A DNA stretch of 64,000 bases, from the NCBI RefSeq assembly GCF_958298935.1, contig NC_084929.1, positions 35,901,501 to 35,965,500 of the forward strand, in the 5' to 3' direction. This stretch comes from Phragmites australis. Its lineage: Eukaryota > Streptophyta > Magnoliopsida > Poales > Poaceae. The first letter of the stretch is position 1; each line of letters starts with the position of its first letter. The translations under genes were made by a program, and so were the position numbers. The notes under the pieces were generated by a model. That model ran no database searches, was not told where the DNA came from, and saw nothing but the letters and a program-made list of their open reading frames with translations. Shown one piece after another: positions 33,553 to 43,724 of the stretch.

Positions 33553-34020
33553 CACCAATGCCACCACGACTCGGTCACAGCAGCCGGCCAGCCGACACCA
33601 CCACTCCCCTCGGCGACCAAGCAGGCATGCACTACACAGCTGCTCAACAAGGACAGCACGAGTGAGTTCGCTCTCCAAGACGAGGTACAGAGAAGTGTAT
33701 GTATGTGCAGTGAGTTTCCTCTCCCGAGGCCGAGGGAGAGCACAAGTGGTGGAGGAGGAAGAAGTGAGGGAGGAGGAAGGGGAGGAATGGTACAATGGAG
33801 GGGACAGGTGGTCCAAGGACTAAAAAAATAATACAAAATTACAAAAGGGGCTAAAAATAAAAAAGTGTTTTTGTGCTTGGAAGAAGAAAGTTACCTTTTT
33901 GGGAGAAATTGGTTTTTTTCCCTTGGAAACGAATAATGAATTAATATTCCCTTGCCTTTTCTGCGGTTTTTAAGGTTTTGTATTTTTTCCTTCTTTTCTT
34001 TTGAAGAAAGTTTAGTTTTT

Positions 34021-34061
<41 letters not shown>

Positions 34062-35219
34062 AGTTGGAGATTTATCACGGTACTTTGACAATATGGGATG
34101 AGTTGAAGGCAGTAGTGATCTGTATCATCGGTTCTCTCCATTTCGACTAGGCAGGCAGGCAAAGACCTCCTATGTTGGTTCTTTTCATGCTGACAATTCT
34201 ATCCATTTCTGTAGGATTGATTTCCCGTTCAATCGACGGTGATTGGTCTCTTACCGTTTCAATCAGTGATGCATGTGTATGTGTATATACATGTACACAA
34301 AACACGGTCACTACTCGATCAGTGATGCATGCATGCATGATGATGAGCTAGTTGTCTGGCTGGTGACACATGCGCATGCATGCATGCACGCACCAATATA
34401 TCGATAGATAGATTTGTTCACATTCCACTCGTGAATACCGATCTAGATATGGCTGATGGATCGATCTCGGCGGTACGGTGCGTGTACGTGCTCAATGAAA
34501 CTCTCAACAACTGCTAGTATACACGAACTACATTGTACTATTACAGTATTATCTGGGATAGTCGGTTTGTAGCTTTCCTTCCACATATGCATATTCTACA
34601 CTTAAGATGTAGAATAGGTATTCTACATTTGGAGTCTTGTCAAACTAACCAACCGAACCAGTTTCTTTGGATTGAACAAGCTGATTCGATCTGGCCTTCT
34701 TCCCTCACGCGCTTCTGCTCGTGACCTAGAGCCCCCTTGCAGACTGACCGTGCCACCAGCTGCATCACCCTTGATGCGCCCTCTCCCTAACGTAGTGCGC
34801 TCCCGCTAGCCTGACCGCTCTCCCTGAAATGCTCGTACCTCCACCATCACCATCACCATCACCGTTGAATCTACTCATTGCCGGCATGGATCATTGGAGA
34901 CTGGCGAAGGGCACCCAAATTTGCGGCTGCACAACCACGGAATCAACCTCCCAAGCACCGATAATGGCATGGTTGCTGCATCCCGCTATTGCTCCCCTAC
35001 AGAAGTTGCTTGCTTGCTTTTTCCCCGCGCATTGTTCTGCAGCTCCATCGCCGCTTGGCCCAAATTGGTCAGTAGAAACTTTTGATTGTTGGTAAATCAT
35101 CAATTGTCATGGTCTCAGGGAGCTCCACCACGCTGGGCAGGTCTCAGGGAGCTCGCCGTGCTAGGAAGGAAAGGGGATCCGGCTGCCCGGTGGATCCCCA
35201 CACCGCCCACCTCACACTG
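33553..35219. other. Upstream region of the TTL gene and spacer with microsatellites
   Basis: The first ~280 bp are the probable TTL leader and promoter. A (GA)n tract lies at 34022-34059 and a (CATCAC)n tract at 34840-34863. TGCATGCATGCA-rich sequence (RY-like) occurs at 34320-34390. No convincing gene. Confidence 0.4.
34022..34059. repeat. (GA)19 microsatellite
   Basis: Uninterrupted AG dinucleotide tract, about 490 bp upstream of the TTL start codon on the far side of its leader. GAGA tracts can be leader or promoter elements in plants; here only the repeat itself is seen. Confidence 0.9.
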
Positions 35220-35510
35220 TGCTGTGATGATGCAACACTCTGCATTCTTGTTGATGCTTGTGCGGAGTTGCCCAACCCATATACTGGCTTTGCATTTCAC
35301 AAGATTGTAGTCTAGATGGATGGAATGCCATCGAAGAGGTCAGTAACTCCCTGATTTCCTCATACACTAAATTCAACTTGTTCAATGATGTTGTGCGGAT
35401 CTTTAAGTCCATGGAGGTGCGGACAACTGTGTCATGGAATTCATTGATCTATGCTCACATGAAGCTTAGCTACTTAGAACAAGCCACTTCTCGCTTTTCG
35501 AATCATTCCT
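35220..35510 (+). pseudogene. PPR gene relic
   Basis: Two short pieces of a PLS-type PPR protein in different frames: LVDACAELPNPYTGFAFHK (frame ending at a stop at 35313-35315), then EEVSNSLISSYTKFNLFNDV, MEVRTTVSWNSLIYAHM and LEQA, ending at 35512. The motif order (a repeat ending in a VDACAEL segment, then S/L-type repeats) is typical, but only about two repeats remain. Frame changes and stops make it non-functional. Confidence 0.6.
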
Positions 35511-36799
35511 GAGACCAATACCATCTCGCTCTTGTGAGGGTCCAATAATTACCTTTTCTTTCCGTCGATGAATTTCGACGAGGTTCATTTCCATTTATGG
35601 AAAAGTCTTTCCCACTCCACTATCGTCACCTTCTCCTTTAGTTTACCGAATCTTGGGATGAGATTTTTTTTAAGGAGGGGAGGTTTGTCACGTCCTAAAA
35701 TGCTAACTACGGGCCTAAGCATGCATAATCATCATGGTGATATGTTTTATACAATTAGTTATTATTTTGGATATTTCGGAAGTGAAAATGGTATAGTAAG
35801 AGATAGGAAGACTCTAAATATCTTGGAGAAAAGAAGAAATAAAAGAGAGGGAAATTAGAACAAAATTCAACAAAAACCCATCTCGCGGTTTGACCGGGCT
35901 CAACCGCGATCTGACCACCAGGTGGACAACCACATAGGCTTGACACGTAAGCTTCCCGCGGTCTAACCTACCCTTCCTGAGGTCTAACCGCCAGCACATT
36001 GAGGCTCCCTTAATTGATCGATCACCTCTCTCACTCCTTCTCTCTCATTTGCCCCCCCCCCCCTCTCTCTCCCTCTCATTCACTCTCTCACTCGAATAAA
36101 CCCTAGAGAGAGAGAGCTCTAAATTGACGTGTCGATGGTCTGAGATCGGAGTTGGGGACTCCCACAAGCTTTTTAGAGGACTTCCCCGAGTTTCTTCCCC
36201 CTTTCCTCCCCATCAGAGAGGTTTTCTCGACATTTCTTCCTCCGCGAGTTCATTCACCCTCCGTGAGTCAAATCAGTAGATCGAAGCTTTCCTGGAGGAT
36301 TCTGATCTAATACAAAGTTCCTCTACGCTGAGGTAAACATCCCCTACCGTTTTCCGCTCGTTTCCTAGCCCTAGGCAATCGCCATTTCGATTTTCGCTGT
36401 GAATCCCTGATGAATACTAGGTCTAGATCTCATTTTTAGGGTTTTACGTGTTCGGATCGTGCATGTTGTCCGAATAATCATAGAATATGTTTCCTTAGTC
36501 CTATGGAGTATTGTGGTGCTCTTCGTCATCGAAGGTTTCGTCGGAGTTCTTGCTGGCGACCCCGCGAAGGTGTTGTCGGCAGGGTCTAGCGGTCTGACCG
36601 CCACTAGGGCCGGTCTAATCGCTAGTAGGTCTGTTCAAAATATCTGAATTTAGGAGTCAGACCGCCGTTAGGGCCGGTCTGACTACTACCATGCCTTCGG
36701 TTTGACCGCTAGGGCCCTAAACTCTCTGCACGCTCACGGTTTGACCGCCACTTGCACGCTGATCTGACTGTCAGCCATTCAAGGCTATGTGTATTTAGG
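35511..36799. other. Repetitive sequence, probable fragment of an LTR element
   Basis: From about 35688 (TGTCACGTCCTAAAATGC) the sequence has the look of a grass LTR, with many variants of GGTCTGACCGC/CGGTTTGACCG between 35886 and 36775. I could not find a matching second end or a target duplication, so no boundary is given. A C homopolymer interrupts at 36052-36063. Confidence 0.4.
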
Positions 36800-36953
36800 C
36801 AGGGGCGAAGCTACAGGGGGGGGCCGGGGTGGGCCGGGCCCCCTATCCGATTTTGGGACCCCCCCCACCTCAAAACATACGTTGGTTTTGGCCATTTGGT
36901 CATAGGCTTCACTGGCTTGTCCCCCCCAACCTCAAATCCTGGCTTCGCCCCTG
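36800..36953. mobile_element. hAT-type MITE, 154 bp, with perfect 8-bp target duplication
   Basis: Ends CAGGGGCGAAGC and its inverted counterpart GCTTCGCCCCTG. Flanked on both sides by TATTTAGG (36792-36799 and 36954-36961). An 8-bp duplication and CAGGGGC ends are typical of hAT-derived MITEs. Non-coding; it lies inside the LTR-like repeat region. Confidence 0.9.
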
Positions 36954-36961
36954 TATTTAGG

Positions 36962-39900
36962 TTACCTTGTCCAGGGTTTCAAACTTTGAAACACTAATCA
37001 TTTGGTGGTCTTTTGCAAATATTTTCAAAATACGGATCCTCCTCTCTTTATATACTAGAGAGAAGGAGAACTTACAAGTGAGTCTTACTTAGCAGACACA
37101 TGCCTGACCAGATGCTCCACTCTTGTATCATCATCATAGAGAACTGAGTGAACCCAACTTTCCCTGAGAGCTCTGCATGTCGGTCCCATCCGTAGAACGC
37201 CGTCGCACCTACCTCCCCCAGTTGCCCAGCCTGTCCCATCGCCGTGTGCTGCAAGTTCATCTGCCAAGCTACTTCGTCCCTACGCTCCGCGAGTCTGCCT
37301 GCAAAATCATCCACTTACCTGGTCGTTCTACAAATTTTATCTCATCTGTCTCGTGGTGCAAGTCAGTTCGCAACACCCCACTCCGTAGCAATTAATGCTA
37401 CGGGATGGGGTACTGCGTATCTGCGCTGGCTACGATTTTGTTCGCTTGAGGGGGTACTTCGGAAGGAAAACACTTGAGCAGACATCAATAAAATGCAATT
37501 AGACAGGTTATGTATGGGCGTCTCGCGATCAGGAAGGGCTGGTCATGGGACCATATTATATTGCAAGGAGGCTGGTCGTGCGAGCTAAGGGCTGGTCGCG
37601 TGATAGACCGACGTTCAAAAAATATCCCCTATCGATCGTTGTATCCCTCATAAGGCCGTTAGTCAGGATGTCCTCTTACTTAATACTCTGACATCTATCT
37701 CTCTGTTCATTAGGATGGTCTTGCATGCAGTGGACAAAAGAAATGAAACGGCATGCAAAAGGGTGACATTAAAGTGATAAAAATAAACAGAAACACTAAC
37801 TGCAAATGTGATTGTACATCATGGAATTCATGGTGTTGTGGGGGAAAGCATTAGCTTGATAGAATTTCACATGCTGCATGTCCTTAGCTTTGTTCCCGAA
37901 GGGCTGGTGCTGCAGCATCTAGAAACACAACTACTGCAACTTTTCAGCTAGCATCGATCTCACGAACCAATCATGGCATCATGGCAAAATATGGACTGAC
38001 ATGCATGACTTCCAACCACAAAAATTGAAGGTCCGCTCATGGCATGCAACTAACTACTCCATTGGCCTTGCTCTCTTCGATCTGGACATGTGCATTGTAA
38101 AGTGAGGTTCAGAAAGTTGCGAGACTGGCTTTTCCTAGATCTAAGACTGGAATACGACGTGACATGTTCTTTCCTTAATTCTTCTCCTTCCAGATTAATT
38201 TCCCTCCGAGAGCTACTACGCAAATGTACAAGAGGAAAGAGACACGGTTGCTTAGACGACAAAGACGCATGCATGACGTGGTCATGTGCTGCCCACTTTG
38301 AAGGCATATTTCGACTGTATGAATTTCGCAGCCAACCGTTCGAATCTCGTAGAATTCAAACAAAAATCTCCTCTGTGCTTGAAACGTTGCCACAGTTTGG
38401 GGTTATGAGCAACACATCTGGATCCTCGGTGCTCCCTCACTCCAATCTCATGCTGCTGGAGCTGCGCTGAAATTCATGGACGGGACGGCATTCATGTGCG
38501 CCGCTCCAAAGCTGCGCCTGTGAGCGCTGAAAACAATGAGCCTTGCCCTGTTTGGAGGAGATAGTCCAAGGAAGATCGAAAGAACCTGTTTGGACTTTGG
38601 AGGAAGCACAGTATAATGCGGTGGACACCAATGCACCGATTTGTTTGTTCTTCCTAACTCCTTCCCTCCCTCCTTCCTTCCTTCCTTTCATTCAGTGTGC
38701 ATGCCTTAGCTACAGCACTTGTTGGTTGCTATAGGGTGGTCACTGGTCACAGTGCCCTGAGAAAGAATCAAGCAAAAGATTCTGCACTACAGTGCCAGGG
38801 GCAATAGCCTTGGAGCTGCACAACACTGTCAACAATAGGCCATAGCCCTTTTTCTCTAACATGAGTTCAGATTAAGGAGGTCAGATTAGTCATTTGTTAA
38901 CATTTAGTAGTAAAATTAAGTAATTTTTTTAATAATTTTTCAAGATTAAGGGAGGTCATAGCTCACTTGGACCCCACTAACCTCCGCCACTGGGCACGGC
39001 AGCAGTGCATGCACGTCGTGGCCGCGCCGGATGAGTCGAATGGGTCATCTTCTTCCTGCAGTGCCGTGAGCTAGCTGCTGCCTCCAGCTCATAGAGTGCG
39101 GCCACTGTCTGGCCAGCTGCCGATCAGACGGAGAGTCGTTGGAATGGTTGGAAGAAAAATGGTTGGGGATCTGGTTGTCTAAGCTTCACCTCCTTATCCA
39201 CCCTCGTTTCCCTTCTTTCCAGAACCGACGAGCACTGTGCAAGACTCAGTCTATGCCTCTATGGCTGCTTGTCTAGTGGCATGCATGGAGATGGAGAGAT
39301 GAATCTCTCTCTCTCTCTCTCCAGAAAAAGAGAGTTGAATTTCTCAATCAGTGCGTGAACCTCGAAGGGCTCGCAGGAGTTGACGCCAGTTACTCCTTCT
39401 AGGTTGGCATCTTGGCCTCACAATGATGTGATCCAGCAGCGAGGAGAGTGAAGTCAAGCTTGCCCATTCCCCTGGTGCTCATCCAAGTTGCAATGTTGCT
39501 GGCACCTGGCAGCAACAACTCAATTCACGATGCTGAAAACATGGCAAGAAAATTGAATTAAACATGCTCGAGCACGAGATGGATTTAACATAAACATGGC
39601 TCAGCATCAATCAAGTGAAATATCATAGGTGAACTCTCTTTGCAAACACAAGGCACCACAAACACATTAACACAAAGCTAACTGCAGAGATGACAATATC
39701 TCAATTCTAAACCAAACTGAGCCAAAAGAGGAGGCACAATACACGGTTGTCTGTGGTGAATCGAAAACCTGTACAGCACATAATCTATTAAGTTCACCAT
39801 TAATCGAGCTATCTAGGTCTAGCAACTGAATAAAGAAGAAGAAGAAGAAAGCAAAGGACAAAACAGATGAGAAAGAAAGCAAATCAGCCCAAACCCTAAA

Positions 39901-39967
39901 TAACTGAAAAGGGATTAAAACCAATAAACCTAACATTCTTCAAAGAACCTAGCAAGATGTTCGTCAG
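36962..39967. other. Spacer, no gene recognised
   Basis: Mixed sequence with short open frames only. A (TTCC)n-like tract lies at about 38665-38692 and a (TC)n tract at 39307-39323. Part of the left section may belong to the LTR-like repeat described before 36800. Nothing else supported. Confidence 0.4.
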
Positions 39968-40165
39968 TGTGCCGAGAGTTTTTTTTCCTGCAAATCCCTG
40001 GGCCAATGGCAATGGATCATAGACCCACCTTCTGGTCCGTGTAGCAAGGTAACACTATCAGCACTACAAGATGTTCGGCACTGGTGCTGAGAGATTTTCC
40101 TGCAATTCTCTGATCTTAGAGCAGAGCTCCACCTTCTGCTCCTTGTAGCTGTTAAGGAGGAAGTC
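39968..40165. repeat. Diverged tandem duplication of the 3' end of the coiled-coil gene
   Basis: The block at about 40077-40152 (ending TCCACCTTCTGCTCCTTGTAGC on the plus strand) is repeated with changes at about 39969-40046 (ending CCACCTTCTGGTCCGTGTAGC). Both contain GAGAG..TTTTCCTGCAA. The outer copy lies just beyond the final in-frame stop of the gene. Confidence 0.6.
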
Positions 40166-40327
40166 CATCCCTTCAATAACTTCCTTCAGCTCACCGACCT
40201 CTCTCTTTAGCATCTCCACCCGCTCTACCTCTCCTTTCCTCTTCTCTATACCATTACAATGTAACTCAGGGTCATCAACACTGCTGTCAGAATAGCCATT
40301 AACATGCCCATTGGTGCCATTTGATGG
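40064..40327 (-). other. In-frame extension of the coiled-coil gene beyond a TAG codon
   Basis: Directly after the TAG at 40330-40328 the same frame stays open for 87 codons to a TAG at 40066-40064. The extension encodes a strongly helical, charged segment (MLKREVGELKEVIEGMDF, KEQKVELCSKIRELQENL) that continues the coiled coil. A non-coding 3' UTR would rarely do this. Either the stop is recent, it is read through, or a very short 48-bp in-frame intron removes it. Confidence 0.6.
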
Positions 40328-42173
40328 CTACTGTCCAGCTTGAAAAGGCTTATCATGCGAGAGTGCTTCTGCAATACAATGATCTGCAATGATCTTCCTT
40401 AGATGCTGAATCTCCCTCTCAGATTCAAACAGATCTTGGTTAGTGGCATCTAGTTGAGACTGCAAACTGGTGTTCTGTGTCATCTGGATGGTGAGAGAAT
40501 TCTTAAGATTCGCGATCTGAGCTTGCATCTCCACGATCATCTCGTCACGCCTCTTGAGTTGCTGCCTCAGCTTCTGTATGACCTCCCCCTTGCTATAAAT
40601 GTCAGACCCTGATTCTGAAACGGAGGGAGAGCCCGAACAGTTTGAGTAGTGAAATGGTTTACTAGGATCTTCAAGCCGGTCAGGCGATGATGACCACATG
40701 ACACCACTGTTCTCTTTGCTTGATTCCATTCCTGGTAACTTCACAAGAAGATTGGAGGGTTCAGTTGATTTGGATATAGGACTTGAAGGTTCTTGATTGA
40801 CTTCCACTCCACCATCTGCATGCCCTGCATATGATAACCATGAATAAATATTTTTCTCTCAATCTTTTGCCTCGAATATGCAGTGATTATACTGCAGGGT
40901 ATTGTGTAATGGAGATTGGAAAATTACAGGCCTGTGATTTCAGAATCCTATGAAAGTCACATGCCAATTTTGTATACTCCTAACTCTCGGTTTAATGCCA
41001 ACTGAAGAACTTCAGCACCGGATAAGCAGCATGGTTCCCTGATAAGACCATCCCCAACCATATTCCCTTCATTTCATTCTCTTCCGAATTCCCTCCCCAT
41101 TTCCATTCCCATTATTTCCACTCTATCTCCAACAACTTCATTTCAAGGGATTCGTGAAAGGAAAGGAGAGAATCCCAGGGTGAAGAGAATGGAGGTGGGA
41201 ATCCCCTATTGAAGGGCAAAAGGGAACGAGAATCCTTTTACGAAGTGAACGGAAACCACGAAGGGATTCAGTAGGAGATGGCCTAAGTGGGGGATAGGCA
41301 ACAGAGCATACTACTAAGGTACAGAAAATCACCTGACATACAACAGTAGCAGCTAGTTTGGTCACCAAACCTGTAGAGGTTGGAGTGCAGTTCACATGCT
41401 CCAGGCCTTCTTTTGGCTGCAATTCACATACTCAGCACTCAGCAGCCAGCATTTAAATTGATACAAGTTGCACCGCATATGGTAAGACAGGACCTTCGGA
41501 AGCACTATTTTGCTGCTTGGTAACAAACATTTGCTTCAATTTGCACCCAAGTCTGACTGAAAGTGTGCTGAGCAAAACTCCTCCTGCGACAATAATCCAA
41601 TTTGGTCCTCCTTGGACATGATTAGCTTTTCCTGCCTTCTGTATGCTCCCACTAGTCTTAGACTTCATCTTAAGAACCACCAATTTCTTCAGTCTAATGT
41701 ACAGCTTGCCCTGGATATATACAGATAACAAACAATGTGGTAAGCAACACAGTTCCCATGTTTGTGCAGGATAAAGAAATGATTCACCTACACAAAGATG
41801 CATCATTAGGGTTTGATAGGGTGATTAATGATCTTGTCACAAGACCTTGGAGAAAAAGACCTGAATGAATGGGCCGATATAGCTTAGAGAGTAGAGACAT
41901 CTAAATTTGGAAGGACGACTGTAAAAAGCTAAAAAGGGATATAGATGCTGCCGCCAAACTGTTAACCATTTCATAAACCTAGATAAGAAGATGGAAATGG
42001 ATCTGGGGAAGTGAGGGTCTCACCGGTGATTCGACCTTGACCGCCGGGAAGCCACCGGCTCCACCTGTGAGATTCCCCCCCCCCCCCACTCGCCTGGCCG
42101 GTTCCCCGTTGCTGTGTCTCTTGCACGCACCGGCGCCGACTTGCTTGCCCTCCAAGTCGGCCGCCGTGGCCAC
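40328..42173 (-). CDS. Coiled-coil protein with one predicted membrane segment, function unknown
   Basis: Four exons fit in phase: 42173-42024 (MATAADLEGKQVGAG...), 41710-41474, 41416-41371, 40824-40328; about 309 residues to the TAG. Exon 2 has a basic stretch (YIRLKKLVVLKMKSK) and then a hydrophobic segment (NWIIVAGGVLLSTLSVRLG) that could cross a membrane. Exon 4 is Ser-rich, then a coiled coil with long heptads (VIQKLRQQLKRRDEMIVEMQ, ESEREIQHLRKIIADH). I do not recognise a named family. The donor of exon 2 is the least certain boundary. A run of 13 C at 42075-42087 lies inside exon 1 (coding GGGG), a spot liable to length errors. The frame continues past the final TAG. Confidence 0.65.
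41046..41283. mobile_element. Tourist-like MITE, 238 bp, in an intron of the coiled-coil gene
   Basis: Ends GACCATCCCCAACC and, inverted, GGCCATCTCCTACTG. Flanked by TAA on both sides (41043-41045 and 41284-41286), the 3-bp duplication typical of PIF/Harbinger MITEs. It sits between exons 3 and 4 of the host gene. Related fragments occur near 26786 and 19505. Confidence 0.75.
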
Positions 42174-42893
42174 TGGCCGCGCCGCCGCTGGTGTGAGCAG
42201 TGCGGTGAGCGGAGCGGGGGTTGGGGGATTCGGATTTCGGGCTCACGCGAGCCGTGAGTGAGGGGAGCGAGATTTGGGCTGCGAGGAGTGGGCTGGCCCG
42301 TTATTTTGCGGGCTTATGGCCCAAAGCCCAAAGCCCGAGGAATGGGCTGGGCCAGGGGAGGACTCATCATTCAGAGTTTTTAAAGTAATATTAATTTAAT
42401 GAAAAAATGCAAAAATATCATTTGATGACAGGGTACTATTTTTGCAATTTTCTGAAAATGCATACTATTTTTGCAATTTTACATTAAATTAATATTATTT
42501 AAAAAATTCTCATCACTCAAGCATGAACAGAGGTTTGCCTTGTTTTTCTGGAGCTTCCTTCAAAAAGAAAAAAGAAAAAAGACTGAAGCATACATCACAG
42601 CTTTCTTCCGCGGAAAGGCTACCATAAAAAATGACCACCAGAATTCTTCATTCGGACCAATGAAATCAACATCACACATACATCAGTAAGATGGTCTCAC
42701 AGTTACTCAGCCAGTTCATCCTGCTTGCAAATAGAACCTACACAGGGTTTCATTCCTGATACCAACACATAAATCAGCATGAGAATTAAAAAAATTACTT
42801 TGGGATGACCTGAGAACAAAAAAAAACTCAAGTAAATGTCAGCGCATGAAAGCACGTCCTTCCAAGATAACTGAAGCTCCTGCAGCCGCCTTA
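42174..42893. promoter_or_regulatory. Upstream region of the coiled-coil gene with GGCCCA motifs, then spacer
   Basis: At 42290-42356 there are several GGCCCA/TGGGCC-like motifs (GGCTGGCCCG, TATGGCCCAAAGCCC, ATGGGCTGGGCC), 120-180 bp upstream of the start codon at 42173. They are typical site II-like promoter elements of plant housekeeping genes. Beyond about 42370 the sequence is AT-rich and non-coding. Confidence 0.45.
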
Positions 42894-43141
42894 GGGTATG
42901 GACAATGCTAGTGCTTCAGGAGAGAGTGTGTTCAGCACATATTAAAAATTATAATTTTCAATGTTTACACTACATGTGTTTAAATATAGTTAACTATCTT
43001 ACTAATACTAATATAAGTAGCGGTACTTAAGTAAGCATCTTACCTTCTGTCTAAACAGTGGTGCTTAAGCAGTTGAGAAAAGAAAAACAGTTTTTTTTAT
43101 AAACACCTTCTCTAAGCATCTCAACTCATTGTACATGCTCT
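42894..43141. mobile_element. MITE, copy 2 of the family at 28068-28330
   Basis: The right end CATTGTACATGCTCT matches the right end of copy 1 (CATTGTGCATGCTCT). The left end GGGTATGGACAATG is a worn version of the inverted repeat. The interior shares TGTGTTTAAATATAGTTAAC and neighbouring sequence with copy 1. Confidence 0.7.
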
Positions 43142-43724
43142 CAGGAGACCTCAAGCTTCTTCACCAAGTCCACTTCTTGCCTTTATGCTGTTAGTTGCCT
43201 TCGTGGTTGCTCTTGCAATCCTCCTTTCCTTGCCCGTGAACTTATCACAGTTTCGAGCTCCTTTTTACGACAGTGCCACTACAATCATGAAGGAAGAATC
43301 AGAACTTCAGTTACTGTCACGTCATGGCAGAAGCAAATGGGTAGGGAACGGTATAGTTGCATATGCCAATAAATGTGCCTTTTGAAGGAAATTAAGAAAT
43401 GTCTGGCCAGAAACTAACATTATTCTCTCAATACGATAACTGAAGGGAATGGAGTTACCCATATATCGTAAGAACTAACAAAGACAACTTGTGCAAAACA
43501 AGTCAATCAGCGAACTGGAACAATATTTGGAACATTTTTTTCTGAAAAAGATGACGTAAATAAACATAACTCCCTTGACCTTTTTTGGGCAAAGAAAGAA
43601 AATTCAGAATACTCAATGATTAAATTCATAAAGAAAGATAACTGCAAAACTAAGAGCCTAAAAGCCATAGTAATGGGACGTAAATAACTGCAGATATAGG
43701 CTCGATCAAGTGTCAGGCAATGTA
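43142..43724. other. Spacer and probable 3' UTR, no gene
   Basis: A short plus-strand open frame at 43185-43385 begins with a hydrophobic stretch (MLLVAFVVALAILLSLPVNL). It has no recognised homology, and I do not call it a gene. The rest is AT-rich. Confidence 0.35.

Noticed and set aside
33037..33831. Plus-strand Arg/Pro-rich open frames
   Set aside because: Opposite strand of TTL exon 1 and its leader; composition is low-complexity with no motif.
36752..36997. 81-codon plus-strand open frame
   Set aside because: It is mostly made of the 154-bp hAT-type MITE.
43185..43385. Small plus-strand frame with a hydrophobic N-terminus
   Set aside because: Too short, no homology recognised, in AT-rich spacer; a chance open frame cannot be excluded.
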